This document shows, piece by piece, positions 39,290-52,000 of a stretch of DNA of 64,000 nt; positions within the stretch are counted from its first letter, which is position 1, and each line of letters opens with the position of its first letter. The position numbers and the translations under genes were made by a program. The stretch is from Dillenia suffruticosa (lineage: Eukaryota > Streptophyta > Magnoliopsida > Dilleniales > Dilleniaceae). The DNA lies in assembly GCA_033439265.1 (NCBI GenBank), contig JAVTVX010000017.1, positions 9,818,001 to 9,882,000 on the forward strand. The letters are read 5' to 3'. The notes beneath the pieces were generated by a model, which was given only the letters and a program-made list of their open reading frames with translations, did no database searches and had not been told where the DNA came from.

Positions 39290-40760
39290 TTATTTAGATC
39301 CGTACATGTTCCCCCACGCAACCCCCCCAAGGCGCCGCGACGGGGCCACTCACCCTTCTCCCTAGATCCAAGGGAAAAGATAGATGCGTCCCTGACAGTC
39401 GATTAGGCAAAATCGAAAAGTCGAAAAGTTGGATTCGATGATGACGTCTTCTTCTCCGGCGGCTAAAACGAACGACGAACAAGGCAGTCGGTAGACGGAG
39501 ACGGAGGAAATGATCGGTCGATTGAGGCGAATCAATGGTGGTCGAAGAGTGTGAGGGCCTGAGAACTCAAAGACGAAGATGAATCGGCCGGCAGAGTGAG
39601 TGATGATGGTTTCTGACGGCCGAATCGAAGCGAAACTAGTGGTGGGTTTGGACGGAGAAGACGAAGCTTGAAGGCAACGGCAGCGAAAATCGAACACGAT
39701 GGAGATGGTGGTGACTGCAATCAATCACGACTGGAAACTGGACGGCGATGGCGAATGGAGAACTCGAAGGAGGAGAATACCTCTGCAAAACCCAAGAACT
39801 CCTCTTTCTCTCTCTTTTAACCTCTCTCATCAATTCTTTCAAGTTTCTTAGGATTTTAATCCACCACAACATTCTTAAGCATTCAATTTCACTTTCTTCA
39901 TTGTCAATTCACGTTTCCCGGGAATCCGTCTAAGTTTCAATCCAACAAAGAAATTTAGTCAGCTATGTTTCTTCTAGAAATAATTTAGAGTCTGTTTCTA
40001 GAAATGACAGGGAGTTCTAATTTGTGTACATGAGACTTTGTTTGCTTCTGATCACTTAATATCTATGATTGTATTTGCCATATTTTGTTGCTCAGGAATT
40101 GCTAAAATCCTGTCGCATGGCCTCCGTTTTTTATTTTCAACTTGTGTTCTTCATTATGTGATGGTTTTGGTGGAGCCATGCTGGAAGGTTCTTCAGACCT
40201 TGACCTGTTTGATGGGTGAAGTGTCAGAATATGCAAATTGGGATTTGGCAAAAATACTTGTACATGAAATCTTTGGCACACAAGAACCATTTTCCAACAT
40301 CAATTTCACCCATATTCTGACGAAACACACCACGATTGTTGTCGAAGGTAATGTAAGTTTTTAATCTTCAAAATTAAAGCTCGAATCCATGTTATCTCAT
40401 CCTCTTCAACATATGCGAAGCTAAATTGGATCTTCTCCACCTCTGTGTTGAGTCACTGTTACTGTTTCTTTGACCTCCGCCATTAACGCCACCATCAAGC
40501 TTTCGAGGTCATTGCTGAGGTCCTAATTGAACCTCAAACCCACCCTCTTTCACGCCTTGACAATGCATTTTGAACTCAATTTCAAGATGTCAGTTGAACT
40601 GGACCCAGACATGGGCAACAAGAAATCAAGTGATGCTTCGGCTTGTATATTCCTCATAGGACATAGAATTTCCGCTAATTTGCACTCCCCGTATTTGCAC
40701 TCCCAGTGTTCGGCAAGAGTTCTCAATAATCAAACTTAGAGAGATTGCACGAGGGAAGGC
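39290..40760. other. Unassigned GC-richer region with open frames
   Basis: 39300-39780 is unusually GC-rich for this window. On the minus strand it looks like a leader or low-complexity coding stretch (Ser/Arg/Pro-rich). A 108-residue open frame lies at 40038-40364 on the plus strand and a 62-residue one at 40102-40290 on the minus strand. None belongs to a family I recognise, and no exon chain can be built. Gene fragments carried by a transposon are a possibility, not shown. Confidence 0.25.
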
Positions 40761-41799
40761 TGATGAACAATCTTCTTCCTTTTTTTTTTTTTCCCTGAAA
40801 GAAAAATTGTAGGAATGAGAAAGAAGAGGGTGAGAGAGACTCGATTTTAAATAAAAAAGTAAAATTTTATTATTTTTTATTGTTTTAATAAATAAAAATA
40901 GACAAAAAGATTACCTTTATATATTTCTGTCTTTGAGGGAATGATTTTATATTTTTAAAATTTAAAAAATTTTTGTAATTTATCAATAATTTTGGACTCC
41001 TAATAATATGGTAAAATCATAAACTATGAATCCCCTTTTACCCTTTAACTTGCCTGACGAATTCATTTTCAATAATTTGTTTGTTGTTTTGCTGCATGCA
41101 CGTGTGTTGAAACCTTAAATTTTACATACTTGGTACCACATGCATACTACATATTACATGTGTAGCATACGCCACAAAATTGTGATATTTCTTATTACTT
41201 GTGTAGTCCACATACATACATACATACACCCATGCATGCATATACATACATACATATATATTGTCGATGCTAACAAAAACAATTTGAATTGGTGATACAT
41301 TACTGATTAGTCACTTGTCATGCCGGTTGCACAAAAGAACTGAAGCCGATCTTCGCTACAACATGAAGGAAAGTAGCCACCGGGAGAGAGCGAAAAAAAA
41401 AAAATAACGAATTGATTTGTCGAAAAAACGAAGTAGTACTATATAAGTCTTGTAAAGACGAATTTAGATTCAACTGAATTAAAACGAATTTATCAATTAA
41501 AAACTATTAATATAATAATAATTTATTTATTTTTTATAAAAACTAATTTTCACTTACAAAGCTCCATATTTTTATCATATATTCATTTTTTGTTTCAAGT
41601 AATAATACTATAAATAAAATAAAATCAAAATCAAAATAAATTGAAACATGAAAAAAAACAAAAAATTTCCAAATATATCAGAATAGGATATATTATAACA
41701 ACAGATTTTATGTATTGTTTATAATGTATATCGTTAATAGATATCATATATTCTTATGAGAATATTTGATTTTATTAAAATATATTATATATAAAGATC
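40761..41799. other. AT-rich spacer
   Basis: The only patterns are a CATA-type short repeat near 41212-41260 and A/T runs. Confidence 0.4.
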
Positions 41800-42345
41800 A
41801 AGTGATTATTGATTTGATTTTTATTATATTTATTTCTATATTTATAATAATTTATTTTCTATAAAAACTCAACATAATATGATAATTTAATGAAACAACT
41901 TAATATTATGATTTAATATTATTTTTATTATCACTTCATATTTTTAATATGGTATTGGAGTCATATTCTTCTAACTTTATTATATTCAAATATTATTCAA
42001 TATGGTAACAGATTCATTTTCAATTAGTTTTTTAATATGGCATTAGAGTGTTTTTTTTATCTCTAATATCGTTTTGTACCGTTCACGCACTCATGTGCAC
42101 CTTTGGAGCAAGTGCTATTATCATATTCAACGTATCCTCTAATACACTTATAATTGAGTATATTTAATTTTATTTATTTCTATATTTGTAATAATGAGTT
42201 TTGTGTATAAGTTTAATACATTGTGACAATTCAATAAAATAGTTAAATGTCAAAGTTTAATATTATTTTTATTTCAATATTATACCAAGACATATTTAAT
42301 ATATTTTTTAATGTGACATGAGAGTTATATTATACCCCTCTTGTT
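41800..42345. repeat. Diverged AT-rich direct repeats, possibly LTR ends
   Basis: Two stretches about 350 bases apart (about 41.82-41.97 and 42.17-42.34 kb) share a weak common pattern. The first and a separate site near 42.04 kb end in TGGTATTGGAGTC- and TGGCATTAGAGTG-like sequence, which recalls the tRNA-Met primer site of plant LTR elements. They may be layered, very old LTR remains. Confidence 0.3.
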
Positions 42346-43300
42346 TATATTATATGCTTCAATTTTCAATTATGGTAGAAGTATGACTTGTATATATTAT
42401 ATTAGGAGATTCCTATCCCTTAAGAGAAATTCAATTATGGTAGAATTAATTTGGATGAAATTGTAGATATCAAATAGTGGATCGAGAATGAGGACTAAAA
42501 GGGAAAAAAAATGGGTCCCTGTTAGCACCTTTACGAGTATTCAAAAGGACATTTTTTAGGACCACAAAATCAGAAGAAAACGATTGATGAACACATAATT
42601 TGTGGCCAGAGTCAGAATATGGACAACGAAGCTCCTTGACAGTTCAGTAAATCTTGTGAAAAAAATTATTAACATAACGCTAATTTTCATTAAAAAAACC
42701 TTTAATTATGAAACTCTATATTTTATGAATTCTTATTTTAATTAAAAATTAGAATATATTGAAAAAATTAAAATAAAAAAAAAAAACCGAAGTAAGTTGA
42801 GATTTCCCAAAGAAACTATACCTTTTCAACTTCTAATTTTTTAGAGGTATTTTTTTTTAACTCGCCAATGTTTTGTAACTCGAAGGACAAATATTTGAGT
42901 CCTAGGCGGGTCACCTCAAAGTTCCAAAGCCTTTCGTTGTCTCCGAGAAAGTCAAATAATTGAAGAGGTTTATTAGAATTTATTTATTTTTTGATTTTCA
43001 AGTGCCCTTGGCTCTGCGTCATCTTGAGTGAAAATCTTCGGGTACGACAAGACAAACTATAACCTGACTTTCGCGGTTCAGAAATAAATAAATAAATAAA
43101 GAGATAGTTTTGCCCTTTGCGTTTGCAGCTGAACGAAACGTTGGAGCTGCCTACTTGGTCGGAATCCAGACAAAATCTGAAGGCAACCGGAAGAATATTC
43201 GAGGCCCATCCCGGCCCATTCTCACTCAATAACAAGCTACACTCTCACCTGCCAACGTGTGAAGCCTTTCCACCTCCGCCCGCACACCTACTACACCAGC
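42346..43300. other. Spacer and promoter region of PGI1
   Basis: The first part is AT-rich with nothing recognised. From about 43.1 kb the DNA becomes GC-richer and is probably the promoter of the isomerase gene. CA/GA-type repeats near 43322-43360 and a CT run near 43377-43390 lie in the leader just before the ATG. Confidence 0.4.
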
Positions 43301-43414
43301 CACCTTCAGCTGGCTTCAAAACAGAGACAGACACAGATACAGACACAGACACACACCCTCTCTGTCTCTCAGCAACTCTCTCTCTCTCTCCTCGTTTTCT
43401 ACGCTCAGTCAAAA

Positions 43415-46400
43415 ATGGCTTCAGTCACGCGCATCTGTTCATCCTCTTCCACATTCAAACCCGAAACATTCATAACAAAACCATCAGCATCGTCATCATC
43501 GACGATTTCCATTTCTTCCATTTCCATTGCTTCGAGATTGCTCTTCAAAGAATCGGTTCGATGCCGGTCCGACCGGCCTCACAGTCTCTCTCCTCTCAAC
43601 TCCGTTGCTCGCGAAATCCCGACCGGTCTCTCTTCTCCCTCCGACTTCGCTCCCATGAGCAGCACCCTAGAGAAGGATCCACATGCTTTGTGGAAGAGAT
43701 ACGTGGACTGGCTGTATCAGCACAAGGAATTAGGGCTTTTTTTGGACGTGAGTCGAATAGGATTTACGGACGAGTTCGTGGAGAAGATGGAGCCCAAATT
43801 TCAGATGGCTTTTAAGGCAATGGAAGAGTTGGAGAAGGGCGCGATCGCCAATCCTGATGAAGGAAGGATGGTGGGGCATTATTGGTTGAGAAACCCTAAG
43901 CTTGCCCCCAATTCGTTTCTCAGAGTGCAGATTGAGAACACTCTTGATGCCCTCTGTACATTCGCCAATGACGTTATCAGCGGTAAGGTGAGTCTCTCCC
44001 CCTCCCTCCTTGTGTGGTAGGGAGGTCACTGTTGGAGAGTTGACCTAGTAATCAAAGTGGTTTCTTTGTAGTTCAGACTCTGATTGGTGCTTTAACGTAC
44101 ATTTTTCTTCTACTTGATAATATGTTAAAAGTTCTTTACGGTCGCTTTTGAGTGGGAGGAATCTGAAGAGCTGGGTGATAATTTTGCCATGATAGGTTAC
44201 GGAAAAAAAATTGTCATTGGGCTAAAACGGGGCGCAAGTGTTGAAGGAAGGCATCTTTTGGAGTTTGCTTTTGTTGTTGGCTATTGGAGAATGAAAAGCA
44301 TCACCCACTTGGTGATGGACAAGAATTATATCTCTGCCGCATCATTGTGATTGACCTTGATCCCTTGCACCCTTCTATGTGTCATGCCACTGACTCTGAC
44401 TCATATTTTAAGGGAATTGTCATTTTTGTGACAAGTCGCTTAGGGTGATGCTTCTTGGGGACGTACCAAATCTGATGCCTCCTCCATCCTATAGGAGATA
44501 GGCTGTGTGGAACAATGTTGCCATTGGACTTCCCATGGTGAATTCCCTTAAGATAACTCTGCTTTATCCAGGAAGCATAGTGAATCTAGGCGGCAGTCTT
44601 TTTTTTAGGGCTTCAAATTGGTAATGTCTATGAGACATCCAGTGGTATGATTTTCTTGGTAGGTGCTGCTTCTTGCCTTTCTGACCCTACAGGCAGAGTT
44701 AATTTTAGCATCTTGGTTCCCACTAGCGAGCTAGAAAGGCTTCTAGGTTTGATGTACTCATTCGATTCTTTAACACATTGCATGTGGTTCTTTTGGACTG
44801 TTGCATTTTGATGCAGATGCAAGTTATTTGGATAGCAGAATTGGACATGCGTTGGGGTCGTTGGCCTTTTGGGATCAACCCAAAGAGGAGAGCTAATGGT
44901 GCTTTGGCATGTTATATCTATTCAAGCTGTTTGCATGCAACCAATGAATAGCTCCTGCATTTGGTCCTACTAGCTCATGGCCTCATGAATGCCTCTCAAT
45001 TCATCTTTATGGGAGTTCCTACTTTAACTCCATAGAATTTCTTAGGCCCATGAATGGGCTCTTACATTTTGACGGTTCACACCTCTCTTTCAGCAAGGCC
45101 TGCATTATACTATCATCTCAGGTTTCTAGCTGCTCTAGTCTTTCCACTGGTCCTCCTAGTTCTTGATTAGCATATAGACCCCTCCTTCACATCCTACGGA
45201 AGTATGCATCGTGAAATTCAAACTTGTGGTTGCTTTTATTAAGGCCATCGAGAAAATAAGATATATGCAGAAAATAGTTATATAGTTGTATATAAATAAG
45301 GCAAGTCACTAGTGCCCGGACAATAAGGGGTCCTGGTGTCTTAAGGGCGCCTGGGGACCTAACACTTTAACACGAGATGATACATGCATTGGGCAACCTT
45401 TGTTCCCACTTGGCCACACTTTCTTCTTTGGGCAGACGAACATTTGGCTTATTTTGCTGGTTTGGTTATTGGTCTTTGGGGTTTTATCATCAACATTAAT
45501 GTGTAAAGAAACATGTCCTAATAAAACTAATTAGGACAGTTTTTTCTGGATGGAAAGCAAAAAGAATAATATGGACAGAAGTGAGTAAAATATTAAGAGG
45601 GGAAGAATGCATCCTCTTGAAAAAGAAGAAAGCAAGGCACATAGCTGGAGGACAATAATCAAAATTCAAAACAAACAAAGGTAAGACATCTTCTGACTTT
45701 GTTGGAAGACTGTTGGTTGATGGCCATGATATGGTGGTTAACAAATACCATTCGTGTGCCAAAAAGATTTGATAGTCCACTATCCCTGAACATCAGGAAT
45801 TAAGACCAAAATGCTTGCCATATTAATTATTGGACCATTTTCAAACCGTTGTACCTCAGCTAATTATGCCTTGTCCAAATTGCAGATTAAGCCTCCATCT
45901 TCTCCAGAGGGTCACTTTACCCAAATACTTTCTGTTGGGATTGGTGGTTCTGCTCTTGGACCCCAGTTTGTTGCTGAGGCTTTGGCTCCTGATAATCCTC
46001 CTCTCAAGGTATTCAGTGATCTTATCACAACCAAGCTACTTCATTGCTCATCAATTTCCTTTGAAATTTTAAAATGAAATTCGTTCAGTGGTGGATTTTC
46101 TATTTTTTTCTTTTTAATTACTAGCTCCTGCTTTCAGTACATAATCTGCTTGTATATGCATTTACTGTCTAAAAATAAAAAAGAAAAAAGAGAGACTCCT
46201 TTTAGTGCAAACTAACTAATAAGCAAAAGTAGCTTTGCTGATTTGTAATATTAGTTTCTGATTAAACTTTGTTGTTGTTGTGTTTCTATTGGGTGTGAGA
46301 AAAGACTATAATGATATCTATTCCACCACATTTGGCACCCTTATTTGCTCAGAAGTGTGTTCTCTTAGTAGAACTTATTGAGAATATAAAGTTTTTTCTA

Positions 46401-48958
46401 CAGATACCAAATATGAATGCCTTTTTGTTTTTGATGTGGTAAAACACATCCTAGAGTGATCAAGATTTTGATAACTCTCGTGTTTCAGTTTGGCAGTGTT
46501 GCTGGGAAATGATGTTAAATATGCCCACTTGCTACATGTATCTTGAAAAGCTTTTGATGTCATCTTTGCTTTCATAACTGTATTCGAATTGAACAAGGAG
46601 TTATATCATTTACAGGCCTCAGTAGACTATCGGGCAATCCATAACCTTGTTGGAACAGAGCATTAGTCTTCTATGCTGAGATGATCTGGTTCATAAAATT
46701 ATGCTACTTAAACATATTCTTGTCTTGTTGGTAGATAAGGTTCATTGACAATACTGATCCAGCTGGAATTGATCATCAAATCGCACAACTTGGTCCTGAG
46801 TTGGCTTCTACTCTTGTGATAGTTATCTCAAAGGTCTAAAAATATTTTTTCTATTTGTTCATTTCTTCTAGTTGTTTGAAATGTTATTGGAAGAATATAC
46901 TGATGTAGATGTCTTAATCTATTACTACTCAGAGTGGAGGTACACCTGAAACTAGGAATGGTTTATTGGAAGTACAGAAGGCTTTTCGTGACGCTGGCTT
47001 GGATTTTGCAAAACAGGTTTTAATCTCAGGTTCTTGCTTCTGCTTTTATTTTGTTTTGGCCATTCTCAGTTCTGTTGCAGCGATGCTCTTCTAGAACTTA
47101 AACAGAGGTAATGGTGGAAAATTTTGATATTTGAAGTCTTGACTTCTACCTGATGCATATTATGATGTTAATTGCTCTTTTCTTATTCTTTTTTGGTTTG
47201 CAATTCTATATGGACATTCAAATCTTAACTGTTCTTCTGAGTTGGCACCGGTGAGTTCATATTTTCCGGGAGGCAATAAATAGGGGTTTTAGAGTGCCTA
47301 ATCTTCTTCTTCCCTTTTTTTTGGGGTGGAGGGAAGAAGCAGGGAGGTTTGTAGCAAATCGTTTCCTGGACGTGATACTCTTCATATTGCTGATTTTTAT
47401 ATATGGAATTTTTTCTTAAGATGTGAGCTTGCTTCTACTTTCTACATAAACACATACTTTGTCTAATGTGGAAATAATGGTGATTCTGCAATAAATCAGT
47501 ACTTGTCATTCTTTATGGATGTGCGGCAGTGATAGTGATTGAGGCATTATAATATATGCGAGTTTCTCCTTGGTCTTAATTAGGCAGTGACATTTTCTTT
47601 TGGGGTTGGGGGGTGGGCGATGTTTGCTGCTCGATTCTACTGAACAGTAGCTCCTTAAGGTTGGGTTGTATCCTACTATAATTGTCAGATATATTATGCC
47701 ATCAGACAAAATGTTTGGTTCTGGATTTTGTATCTGGAGCAACAAGTTTGGCTAAGTTGCAGTTCTTCTGGAGCTTCTGGAAGCATTGCATTAAATAGTG
47801 TCACCTTCTGCTGTGCAACATCACTTTACTTGACTCTATGAACTTTAATTTTAAACCATTGCTCATATATATACATCATTTTGCAGGGTGTAGCTATTAC
47901 ACAAGAAAATTCATTATTAGACAACACGGCAAGAATTGAAGGTTGGGTAGCTAGATTTCCCATGTTTGATTGGGTGGGTGGCAGAACCTCAGAAATGTCT
48001 GCAGTTGGTTTACTTCCAGCAGCACTTCAGGTTGGTGTCCCTTTTGCTCCCTTACAGAATTCTGTTTGTTCATTTTGGTCAACTTATAGCTGCATTGTTT
48101 CCAATAAGAGATCTTGATTTCAGGGAATTGACATCCGAGAAATGCTTGCTGGTGCAGCATTGATGGATGAGGCAAATCGGACCACAGTGGTTAGTTTGTG
48201 TTCTTTTAATGTTCTAATGCCATTGCTTTCTTGCAATGATATTAAACAAGTAATCCTCCCCCAATGTAAATATCTTTGTATCTTGACGTTCTAAATCTTT
48301 GCCTGTATCTTCCATATAATGTTCTTTTTTCTTGTTCCTTAGTCAAAGAAAAAGAAAAATGAAAATTATATGTAGTGCATGGAAGATGTTTCACCTTTGC
48401 TTGCTGAATTGAAGATGCCAATGAGTAAATTGGTCAACTCCATTCTTATGTTAATGTATTATCTTCTTCACGCAACTATCATCTTTAATATTGCTAAGAG
48501 TTTATTACTATACAAAAAAAAAATGTTGCGGTTGATTTGATGGGATAATGAATCATAACTTACTTTATATTTAAAATGTTTTTCCCTTATCAAATGATGT
48601 GGACTTTTTCTATTTGAAGAACTTATTTAAAGAATAAATATCTCTCCAGCCTATAAGAACTGCTAAGGTAGGGATATTGCCAACTAATTTCCTCCTGTGA
48701 ACTTCAACTAAAACCTCGTGCCTGCATGTAGATTCCATGTGAATTAGACTCATATTTCACCGTTTTAATTTTCTTTAATTCTTCCCATGCCAACAAGAAA
48801 GTGTATGAGAATTAAAACTTATAGAATATTTATAGACAAATTCTTGTGCCTGGATCTATCATGAGAGAGTTGTACTCTCTCTTTGATGTCATGTGGGGAA
48901 TTTTTAATGGGTGTCTGAAGCTAATTCCATGGCAGTTGGAGATCTTTACTCTAAATTT

Positions 48959-49016
<58 letters not shown>

Positions 49017-52000
49017 GCTTGCCTTTTCTCCTCCGTATAATAAATCTTCCTCTCTCTCCACTAAATTCATCTTCTAGTAAGAGCGGAATAGAGATGACTG
49101 AGAAACGAAAGAAATTTCCAACTGATAAACTATCTACCCATTTGCAGCTGAGAAACAATCCCGCAGCTTTGCTGGCTATGTGCTGGTACTGGGCTACCGA
49201 TGGAGTAGGATCCAAGGTGGTAATCAGTTCAGATGCTTACTGTCAGCATACAGTTTCAGTTCTCTTATGTTTCAGTTTCAATTATAAATGGCCGTGGCAT
49301 CTCATTTTGCTCTTCACAGGATATGGTTATCCTTCCTTACAAGGACAGCGTATTATTATTTAGTAGGTATCTTCAGCAGCTAGTCATGGAATCATTAGGG
49401 AAGGAGTTTGACTTGGACGGTAACCAGGTATGCTGATCAGAATTAACTGTATCTATTTATTTATTTTTTTTTAATTTTCTACACACAAAATTGAATAAGC
49501 TTTTGTTTGCATCCCACTTGTACATTATATTTTATCTGTATAAATAAAACTTTGGAGCACTTTCAACCAGTTACAGTGTATTTTGTGATTTGTGTTGGCC
49601 ATGATTATGTGCAACTTGTTTTAGTTCTTTCGCATGACTTAGCAATGCGTTATGTTAAATCCTCCATTGTAAAGTCATTGTTATCTTTTACGATTTAGGT
49701 TATTTCCCCATTATTCATGAAGATGGACATGACAAAATACATAAGACATGACATGGTTGTAGCTCTGAGCTAGAAATAGCTAGGTATTACATGACTTGGA
49801 CATGCACATTGAAATTTATAAATAAAATCAGAATGAGTTAAGCATCTGCCTGAATTTTCACTTACTCTTACCTTAGAGGCCTTGCACGTGCCTCACTATT
49901 TTGCTTTCTGGAGGGGGGGAAGAAAAGAATGACTTCAATTTGAGTTTTACACCAACCTTTACTAATTTTTTATTTTATTTTTGTATGCTTGGAAAAACTC
50001 CATGAATATGTGAACTATTGTTTCCATTACATGAGTATAAAGAAGTTAGTCCATAAAGATAGGATTCGTTTAGTCACTTGGAACATGGGATCCTTAACCA
50101 GTAAGTTAGGTGAGATAGGAGAAATAATGAATATAAGAAAGATCAATATTATGTGTCTCCAAGAAACTAAGTGGGTGGGGGAGAAGGCTAGACTAGTAGA
50201 GCCTTATAAGCATAAACTTTAGTACACATGTAGGAATAGAACTAGAAATGGGATATGAATAATTGTCCATGAGGACTTACGAAAGAATGTAGTGGACATA
50301 AAAAGAAAGGGGGATAGAATTTTACTTGTCAAGTTAGTTAGTAGAGAAAGACATAATTAATATAGTCAGTGTTTTTGCATGCCAAATATGTATAAATGCA
50401 ATTAGTAAAAAAATAATTTTGAGAAGATTTAGATAAATTTATACGAACCATATCTAGTAGAGAGAAGTTATTTATTGGAGGAGATCTAAATGGACATATA
50501 GGAGAGAATAATGACGGATTTGAAACCGTTTAGGAAAACTTTGACTTTGGTAATAGGAATGAGACGGGAGATACTATTTTAGAGTTTGTCACAGTATTCG
50601 ATTTGATATTCAAACACTTTTTCAGAAAAAGAGAGTCGTATATAGTTATATATAGAAGTGGGTCGAATGTTAGCAAAATAGATTTCCTTCTCACAGAGAA
50701 ATGACGGAATGGCCTGTAAGGATTGCAAGGTTATACTATGGGAGAGTATAGCAATTCAACATAGATTTTTAGTTGTAGATATGCGTGTGCCTAAAAGATA
50801 AAATAAATATCGTCCATTGATGGAGTCAAGAATTAAGTGGTGGAAACTGAAAGAAGAAAAAGTGGCGACTTTTAGAGACAAATTAATTCAAGTAGCAATA
50901 TGGTCTGATTTAGAAATTATGTGGGTAGAAATGTCTAATAATATTAAGAATATAGGTAAGGAGGCTTATGACATATCTAGAGGTTGGGATCCAATAGGTA
51001 AGAAGCCATGGTGGTGGAATGAGAATATCCAAACTGTTATACGAATCAAACAAGTGTGTTATAAGAATCTTAAAAGTAAGAGAAGTAACAATACATTTAA
51101 AAAATACAAGAATGCAAAGAAAAAGATGAAAAAGATTATTCACGAATCAAAAAGTAAGGTATATAATGAATTATATAAGAAGTTAGAAACTAAGGATGGA
51201 GAAAAGAGATTTACAGAATTGTCAAACTAAAAGAGCGGAAGGGAAAATATCTAAATAGTATTAGATGCATTAAAAGTGAAATCAATAGTATATTTGTAAG
51301 GAATGAGGATATAAGAAAGCGTTGGAGAGATTATTTTGATAATCTCTTCAACGTGGAGAGCACAAGAGAGATATTGACAATATCATGATATCTGTAGAAG
51401 ACATCAATAGACTTTAAATGTAAGATTCGTTCTCGTGAAGTAAAATGGGTCTTAAAGAGAATGAAGAATAATAAAGTCATAGGACCCGATGACATTCCTA
51501 TTGAGATATGAAAATATTTGGGTGAAGTTGAGATGGTAATGTTAAGAGATCTTTTTAACAAAATTTGACAATCAAGAAAATGCCCCAAATATGGAAGAAT
51601 AGCACACTTGTACCACTATATAATAATAAAGAAGACATACAAAATTATTGCAATTATATGGTTATTAAACTTATGAGTCATACTATCAAATTGTGGGAGA
51701 GAGTGATTGAGTATAGATTGAGATCGAAGATAAATGTATCTCAGAATCAATTTGGATTTATATCAAAACGATCCACTACCGAAACAATTCACTTGTTAAA
51801 ACATTTGATTGAGACATTTAGAACACAAAAAAGAGACTTATATATGGTATTCATTGATTTGGAAAAAATATATGATAGGCTTCCTGAAATTATATTATCG
51901 TGGGTGTTGCTGAAGAAAAAGATTTCCATCTGGTACATTTATCTCGTAAAAAATAAGTGTGTGTGAGCTGTTACCAATGTAAAAACTTGCAGGGGTGTAA

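Noticed and set aside
43117-43815. 232-residue plus-strand frame over PGI1 exon 1
   Set aside because: It is a shadow frame of the real exon. The isomerase frame carries the transit peptide and conserved residues.
48911-49363. Frames with IYIYIY repeats
   Set aside because: These are translations of the TA microsatellite running into PGI1 exons 7 and 8 in other frames.
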